Below, piece by piece: positions 57,849-64,000 of a stretch of DNA of 64,000 nucleotides. The stretch's first letter is position 1; every line of letters begins with the position of its first letter. Source of the DNA: Mucor racemosus (Eukaryota; Mucoromycota; Mucoromycetes; Mucorales; Mucoraceae); assembly GCA_027405735.1 (NCBI GenBank), contig JAPEHQ010000022.1, positions 186,001-250,000 on the forward strand, read 5' to 3'. Below the pieces are notes generated by a model. That model ran no database searches, was not told where the DNA came from, and saw only the letters and a list, made by a program, of their open reading frames with translations. Position numbers and translations under genes: made by a program.

Positions 57849-59262
57849 TTAACTTTGCATACCAGTCATCCCTTCATGAACCTCTATACGTACATTCATC
57901 AATTTCAGGTTCTGTATAACACTTGGGTCACAATGCAACACTAGATTATCCAATAAGCACTTGGTCTCGACGGACAACTTTGCTTTATCTAAATACAACT
58001 TGCTACGATCTTGGTACTTGGCAGCCTCCATATTACTAATGTCAATAAATTCACCATCCATATTGATGTTGGCTAGGAATCTCGCATCAAGTTTTAAGTC
58101 AATTGTCTTTGTTGTATTGCAGTTATTTGATAATTTGCCTTTTGTAGTCAAATCACATACTGATTCTCCCCATTTCACATTGATGATTGTTGAGCCAAAC
58201 AGGAGCTCAAATACTTCTACCCAAACCTTGGCGAGGTATTCATATTCAGTAATATTGTTTGGTTTTGCAAAAACGATTTCGCTGCGTTCACTATATACAT
58301 TCAATCTGAACGACGATTAGAGAATGTCGTTAATACAGACAAATAAAATGTCATTGTATATGTTGGCACTTGCACATGGGCTAAGATTTTAAAGATAAAC
58401 TTTTCATCTTCATTCTTGGTAATGCAAACCAATGTCGTGTTGTATGCTTCATTAAGTTTTCCCTTGCCCAATTGCTAAAGAACTGATTAATATCTATATC
58501 TTTATTTGCTTTCTCTTTGCCCTTACCTGCTTAATTTTTTTAATCTTCTAAGTGTCTTTCTTTTAAATCTGGGCAATACATTCAAATTATTAGTAAACTG
58601 GCTCTTGAGTTCGCTCCATTCTGATTCATTGAACAATTGTTTTTGATCTGTGCTTGCTTCGTCTGTAAGATCAGCTATTCCATTTAGGCATGTGATTGCA
58701 GGTATTTTGTCAGAGTCTGATAAATTGGCATAGCTGTTGAACAACTTTCTTCCGTGTGGTTTAATAATACTGCCTAAACTTCGACCATCAATGACATAAT
58801 GGCTATCTGATTCCATAATCACCTAAACTAGGGCATTAGAGACAGTTTATAAATATTAATTATAGCAAAAAATATACATGAACTGTATCCATTATTGGAG
58901 CAACTTCTGCTAATCTACTGCTACCGGCATACATATGCGAGCTTTCGATTCCTTCGGCGTTTTGTGTCAAAAGCCCTTCAATTCAAGTGATGTAAACTTT
59001 TGTCCTGTTGGTCTTGTTCTTGAACTCTTTCATTGACATCCAAAATGTGTCCACTTCTGGTGTTTTAGGAACCTATTAAATAAAAATCTTAGGCACTACT
59101 TTCTTTCTTGAAAGATAATCTAGTGATAAAATAAAGTTTATCGGCATCTCAAACTCTTTTTGCTCATTTATCCACTTCAAAATACTTCCAGTACAGTATC
59201 ATCATATTCCTTTACTTTTTCGTTGTGCTCGAACTCAAACTTTGAGGAAACTAAGGAAAGGT
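57849..59262 (-). pseudogene. Decayed member of an unidentified gene family
   Basis: Several exons on the minus strand encode protein-like text: SKFEFEHNEKVKEYDDTVLE, then after a frame change LKWINEQKEFEMPINFILSL, PKTPEVDTFWMSMKEFKNKT with an in-frame TGA right after VYIT, SSRLAEVAPIMDTVH, SDSHYVIDGRSLGSIIKPHG, a basic FKRKTLRRLKKLSR, and a final part YLAKVWVEVFELLFGSTIIN, WGESVCDL and LDKAKLSVETKCLLDNLV. The last region (EVFE-x-LF...W-G-E-S...) resembles uncharacterised proteins that, from general knowledge, are numerous in mucoralean genomes; their function is unknown. The premature TGA and the frame change indicate a broken copy. The 3' half (57849-58822) is still open. Confidence 0.5.
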
Positions 59263-59418
59263 ATTATTGATATGATATGTAGGGCCGTAGATTTTCCCCC
59301 TCGGTCTTTTGATTAGGATCAAATTAGTCCAGCTACTGCCTTGATCCTGCCTTTACAAGCTGCATTTTATGTGCCTCATTCTTCTTCCTGGTCTATTCCT
59401 GCCAAGGTTAAACAGATA

Positions 59419-60319
59419 ACGTGCCACCAGCTTTAAATCTGTGTAAACTTTAATTTTGTTTCAATTTTTATTTATTTTGGAACTCCGCCATTTCAATATA
59501 TATATTTTTTTTGGAGGCATCTCATGGCAGATAATGTAGCTCATTTGTTATTTGAGAGATTGAGAAGTATAATAAGTTTAAACAAACATTTTATTTTTAT
59601 AACAAATCTTTAGGAATTCTAAATTTTCTGTGAGATAAATATTTTTTTTGACAAATTTCTTAACTTCTTGGACAACTTCTCTACATTTGCTATAAGCTTC
59701 GATGTAGTCCATCGACCTTCTGAAATAATGTCTGATTTGAGTCAGGTTACCAGAGGTATCCAGAAAAGAATGGATGTTTTCCTCCAGAGACTTGAATGTA
59801 TAGTCACATCGCAAACGAGCTTTCCTCTTGGCAGCACCACAGTACATTTTGATCCAATTGCATTCGCAATGGTACTTTGGGTATCAGTAAAATGATTTTA
59901 TAATAAAAATAACTATTAAAGTCATAATAATTGTTCACAAAGGTTTAAATAATGATTGTTATGGCTCTGATTTATTATATCTTTATTTTTCGGAAAGTTG
60001 ATAGCGAAAATGCTGATTTCACGCATTGCTTACGTAAGCTGGGTTTAAGGTAAGGAGGTTATGTGTCACAGAGTATCCTTGTTTCAAAAGTTACCCTCAC
60101 CTAAGAGCACACAGCTTAAATTTTGAAATACCGTCTATTTTCAAGGGCTATCAACAGAATGATTTTATAGTAAAATTAAGTATTCGAGCCATAACAATTG
60201 TTTACAAAGGTTTAAATAATGATTGTTATGGATTTTTTTTATTGTATCGTTAGTTTTGGGTGAGTTGATAGCTCTTAAAAAAAGTTAAAATTTGTGCAGG
60301 TTTAAAGCTGGTGGCACGT
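59419..60319. mobile_element. Tc1/mariner-like 901-bp element, copy 2
   Basis: The length and the inverted ends (ACGTGCCACCAGCTTTAAA) are the same as in 27207-28107, flanked by TA (59417-59418, 60320-60321). Seven differences from copy 1 were counted over 901 bases, all transitions. It is inserted in a LINE fragment. Confidence 0.88.
59578..59883 (-). pseudogene. C-terminal transposase remnant in Tc1-like copy 2
   Basis: The frame is the same as in copy 1, with three amino-acid differences in the part from the Met (KRKAR for KREAR, LEENI for LEKNI, YLTEN for YLIEN). The HCECNWIKMYCGAAKR motif is identical, so the Lys in place of the third catalytic Glu predates the split of the two copies. 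Confidence 0.7.
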
Positions 60320-60537
60320 TAGAGATCTCTGATATATTTTATTACAATCTTCCCCTGAACTCTCTTCATTGGAAACATCCAAGAGATCCTGAGCTACAGG
60401 CATGGAAACGTGCTCCGAAAACGGTTTATAGAGGTTTGGCTTCGGGTAACTTTAAATTTCAATCCTACTTCCTTCCTTTGTGCCGTAAAGCTTCGGTTGC
60501 TGATCTCAATCTATCGTTTAATCATTTTGTAAAGTGA

Positions 60538-61734
60538 CATATTGTGTAATATGCTTTAATATTACTGTCTGCCTGCTAGTGCATATGCAACACTTATTCT
60601 TTATTTATAACATCTCCTGAACGTCATACATTATTTTTGCTATATTCTCAACATGTTTTATTTTTGTACATAAATCTGATTCTTAGCTTACAACGTTGGT
60701 AACTATGAGGTGCCAGAACATCTAAATTTTGCAGTGTCGGCGGGGCCCAAAATCCGAATTGACAGCAGAATTGAAGTTTGTTCTATTTTGTCATTTTAGG
60801 AACTTTTGTAATCTTTAAAGAATTTTCATGACCAAAAATGTATAATTAAAACCCAAACGTGTAATAACTAAAAACATGAAGCTAATAGCGCTCAAAATGA
60901 TAATAATTTTTATTTTTATATTTCTCTCGTAAAATATTGCGGTAACTGTGATAATGTAGGATTTTAGTTTCTGAATTAAAAGTCAAAAAATTTGGCTTGA
61001 AACCTCTAAACAATCATTACTATTATATGAAGAGGGTTATTTGACACATATTTTTCCAGTAAACATCTTAGTAAAAAGTTCCATTTTTCAGCTCAAAAAT
61101 CGAATTTACTCCAAATTGAGATTTTGGATGAGGTATCATAAGGAAAAAATAGAGTCGAAAAAAAGGTCTACAAATAATTACCAATTTGCATCAGAAATGA
61201 TCCATTGAACGATAGCATCAGTTTGATATAACTTTTAGTGTTGAAAATGGTCAATAACAAGCAAAATATGACATTCAAAGAATTGAGATTGCCTATTTTA
61301 GTGATCTAGTAGAGATTAGTTTGATGATAATGTCAATTTCGTGCTTGTAGATTCACGGGATTATATCCTCTGACATTTGTAGTATTCAAGAGTTGTTAAT
61401 TTCAAAAGAAGATGTTGTACAAACATATTTCTGCATGTTACTCAAACTCCATAACCGTCAATAATTGCGATACAACAATAACATTCGAACTTGATCTACT
61501 TTCTCTTACTGTTGTAAAGATAATAGAGTGCAAATTGACTAATAAACCAGCCTTTGTAACAAACGCATAATGCATATTCATTTTTTAGAATTATATCACG
61601 TACATTATCATTTCTTTTTGTGAATTATTACACATGTAGCAAATTGAATTTTAAAGTATGTTATTTTTGGCAATTATTCTTAAAAACAACATTTGAATCA
61701 TGAAAAATGTTTATACATTTCATTGTAATTATAA
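60538..61734. other. Non-coding stretch with a diverged minus-oriented RepA-like block
   Basis: No gene was recognised. Around 61120-61165 the text attgagattttggatgaggt, followed by ataaggaaaaaatagag, parallels the complement of the RepA core, so about 60730-61260 is probably an old RepA relative. The right end is the 3' flank of the Hsp70-like gene. Confidence 0.45.
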
Positions 61735-64000
61735 TTACTGTTGCTGTAGTACTAGTTTCTCGCTGATGGTAATAGATTCATGGGCTTCAGTAGGTTCATC
61801 ACCACCAATTACCCAGGAAACTACGATTTTGACAGTTGATGAGTAATGCTGTGGCGAAATTTTTATAGTAACAGGGTAATAGGAATATGCGTGAATATGT
61901 CCCATAAATTGGATTTGACTAAGAGATTGTCCAGGTTGCGAAGAACTCAACATGACGATTTCTTGAAATAAATACATATATATAAATCAATTGTTTTACA
62001 GAAGAAAGTAATACTATACAAACGCTTACCTATAGGTGGAATAAATCCACCGCTTCCATAAATAAGACGTTTGATCACACCTTCTTGATACAAGTAATCA
62101 TCCTTCTTTAAGAGGTAAAAGTTACAATCTTGTTTGATTTGGGGAATTTCGTAAAATTTGAAACTGTCAACGAAATTTTTATCAAATCGTTTCAGAACCT
62201 TATTGGATATATCAATCATATAACTCGTACTAGATAACGGTAAATAGCTTCCTCTTCCAAGGATTTGCTTTACATCATTAGCCCAATTTCCTAATGATTT
62301 GCAGGCTACCAATTCTTCTTCGCCATGGAAAACAACAAGTCTCTTTTGATGTACCTGTAAACGTTTGAGTATTGCTTCCTTCAAAATACTGTTGAATACA
62401 TGAAGAGCAATATTTTTAGATTCGCTGATAATGATTAATGCAGATACATCATATAAGCCAAATAAATCATTTGATGCAAGAGTTGATGTTATGACTGTAG
62501 CAATGTTAGTAATTGCTGGCCTTAATGTTAACTCTATAAGCATTCGGTAAGTTATATTCAATGCACATTTGCAATTGATGTTGATTGAAATTGATTGATA
62601 AATGTCTAATTCCTCAGAAGACAACATGCTCTCATCTTGAAACTAGAATAACGCATGTTAGCATTATTTCAAATGGCACCTTTTCGAGTGCCACTCACCC
62701 AGTTGCCCATTAATATCTTCAAATTAGCCTTGAAATTGAAATAGTTTTCTGCATTGAACTCACCAACACCATGTTTATCACACCAATTTCGGAAAACTCT
62801 ATGACCATAATCTTCAAAATCCAATGCTTGAAAATGATTCCACATGATATCACAGATTGTATCAGTAACGCTTTCTACATTAATGCTTCTTTCTTCGATG
62901 GTAAATGTCGACTTTTGCGCAGCATCGTCTATCGATGACACAACTATAACTTTATTCAATATAAAGTCGATATGGTTTTCATCAACATAAGCTTGAACAT
63001 AAAATGAATTAGGCAGGAGCAGATTATTTTCTCGCCAGCCATGTTTAATCAAGTTGGGATCTAATGACAAATTGTCTTTGTTCAAGATATCTGGTGATGC
63101 AAACGCGTTTGCAATTTGAGTCATTTTATAAGGCTTTTGCATAGCAGCTTCAGAAAGGTACCTTTCAGAGCAATTGATAGTAGTTTGAATTCTAGCATCA
63201 GTAATCTTTGCATCCAGAAATAAATTGCGGTAAAATTGGTATCTGCTGTGAAAGACGCTATACAAAATAATGGCTTGGATTCCATCAGGCGAGTTTTTTA
63301 CTTGGTTGTATTCGCCGAGGATATTTTTAAATGTGGCAACAATTTTCTGTATTAGCTGCTCAATATCTGGATCATTTGAGATCTTCTGTATTAAAGTACT
63401 GCAATTCCACCCTTCCAGAACTTCCATATATTCTTTTGCCGTCTCATCATCTTTATATTCCAAAGTGGTAGCTAATGGAGTATAGAATTCAGTATTTGCT
63501 TCCTAAATACAATTATTCTGTTGTCAATTCGCATATATCTGAATGAAAGCATCTTTACTTTACCTCGTAAATATATTCTATATTTCTGAAAATTATATTA
63601 GTCAGCGTACGCAACATTGATTTTTTAAGAGATATATTATTTGCATTTTGGTGTATGGTGAATATTTTTTCAATTGTGTTGTGAATTATTTTTTCCAAGC
63701 TTGATAGACAAATTATTTCGTTATCCAAGACTGTAGGGGTGAGCAAAAAGTCGCTTACTGCTAGCTTTTGGGGGGCTCCAATTAACTCTTTGGCACATTG
63801 CATTTGATAGCACATGAGGCCGGTTGAAGATGGACCCATGTAAAAAAGTAGATATTTTCTTTCTCTTTCAAGTTTTATGCTATAATCGTCGTCCATTTCC
63901 AGCAAATGTACTAACCTCTCGATAAAAGTTGAAAATATTAAACGGCTTTTGTAATCTTCTTTGTTGATCCATCCAGCTTTTAAAAATAATGCTCGCAAAT
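61735..64000 (-). CDS. Divergent Hsp70-like protein of the HSPA12 type, N-terminus beyond the right edge
   Basis: Four exons were read; the 5' part lies outside the window. The first visible exon (63998-63555) starts inside the ATPase domain (MRALFLKAGWINKEDYKSRL, then LLFYMGPSSTGLMCYQMQCA). The second (63463 to about 62669) has helical text such as SERYLSEAAMQKPYKMTQIA and VTDTICDIMWNHFQALDFED. The third (to about 61985) includes SALIIISESKNIALHVFNSI and YLYQEGVIKRLIYGSGGFIP, where HSPA12 proteins have the end of subdomain II and the GVxxxxP segment. The last gives SSSQPGQSLSQIQFMGHIHA and a beta-rich end, with TAA at 61735. The order and spacing fit the mucoromycete HSPA12-like family, but classical Hsp70 phosphate-binding motifs are not seen, so the protein may be ATPase-weak. 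The assignment is moderate. Confidence 0.55.

Larger units (their letters stand above)
59281..60537 (+). pseudogene. LINE (non-LTR retrotransposon) ORF fragment split by the Tc1-like element
   Basis: Left of the insertion (59281-59418) the frame reads QISPATALILPLQAAFYVPH and SSSWSIPAKVKQ. Right of it (60320-60537) it continues IEISDIFYYNLPLNSLHWKH, RAPKTVYRGLASGNFKFQSY and FLPLCRKASVADLNLSFNHF, then TGA. Removing the element and one TA restores a single continuous frame at KVKQIEISD. Such text resembles the region after the reverse-transcriptase domain in LINE ORF2 proteins of mucoralean fungi; no catalytic motif is included here. An in-frame TAG near 59313 shows that the copy is dead, and it lacks everything upstream. 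Confidence 0.55.

Noticed and set aside
1..64000. CRISPR array or prokaryotic operons
   Set aside because: The genes contain spliceosomal introns and are eukaryotic in type; no regularly spaced repeats with unique spacers were seen.

Overview
The window is AT-rich nuclear DNA of a fungus, most likely an early-diverging Mucoromycota/Mucorales-type mould. The genes have many short introns (mostly 50-80 bp) with GTAAGT-like donors and CTAAC branch points. The housekeeping proteins are fungal or opisthokont in type (condensin subunit 1, Rei1, Rrp7, prefoldin, UGGT). A divergent HSPA12-type Hsp70 and a LINE fragment resemble families expanded in mucoromycetes. The assignment is inference: no rRNA or species marker is present.

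Layout. 1-10,000: start of an unknown minus-strand gene at the edge, the large condensin subunit 1 gene (2241-7151, minus), REI1 (7939-9339, minus) and a divergent small orphan gene (9558-10007, plus). 10,000-14,600: no gene; a 1.6-kb interspersed repeat here called RepA. 14,639-18,964: mitochondrial uL14 (minus), a zinc-ribbon/J-domain chaperone of the Caj1/Djp1 type and RRP7 (both plus). 19,640-24,040: a second RepA copy split by a 2.8-kb DNA transposon (20753-23556) with CACT-type ends, TTTACAC-rich subterminal arrays, a 3-bp target duplication and two non-transposase ORFs. 24,041-32,632: gene-poor, with a Tc1/mariner-like element (27207-28107), a broken WD40 (probably dynein intermediate chain) fragment and smaller relics. 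32,633-39,737: an MFS transporter and UDP-glucose:glycoprotein glucosyltransferase (both minus). 39,902-43,018: an apparently perfect inverted repeat with 1,531-bp arms and a 55-bp spacer, made of RepA. 44,134-54,662: GDSL lipase, PQ-loop vacuolar transporter and ERI1-like exonuclease (minus), amino-acid permease and ankyrin protein (plus), and prefoldin subunit 1 (minus). 57,849-60,537: a broken gene-family member and a LINE fragment that is split by a second, 99% identical copy of the Tc1-like element. 61,735-64,000: HSPA12-like Hsp70, running off the right edge.

The genes are unrelated housekeeping and transport functions, not a pathway cluster. The most unusual parts are the mobile and repetitive layers: the giant palindrome just upstream of the UGGT gene, the CACT-ended element nested in RepA, and the twin Tc1-like elements, one of which splits a LINE reading frame exactly at a TA. 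Coordinates of spliced genes are given start codon to stop codon; most internal splice sites were read by eye and are approximate unless stated.
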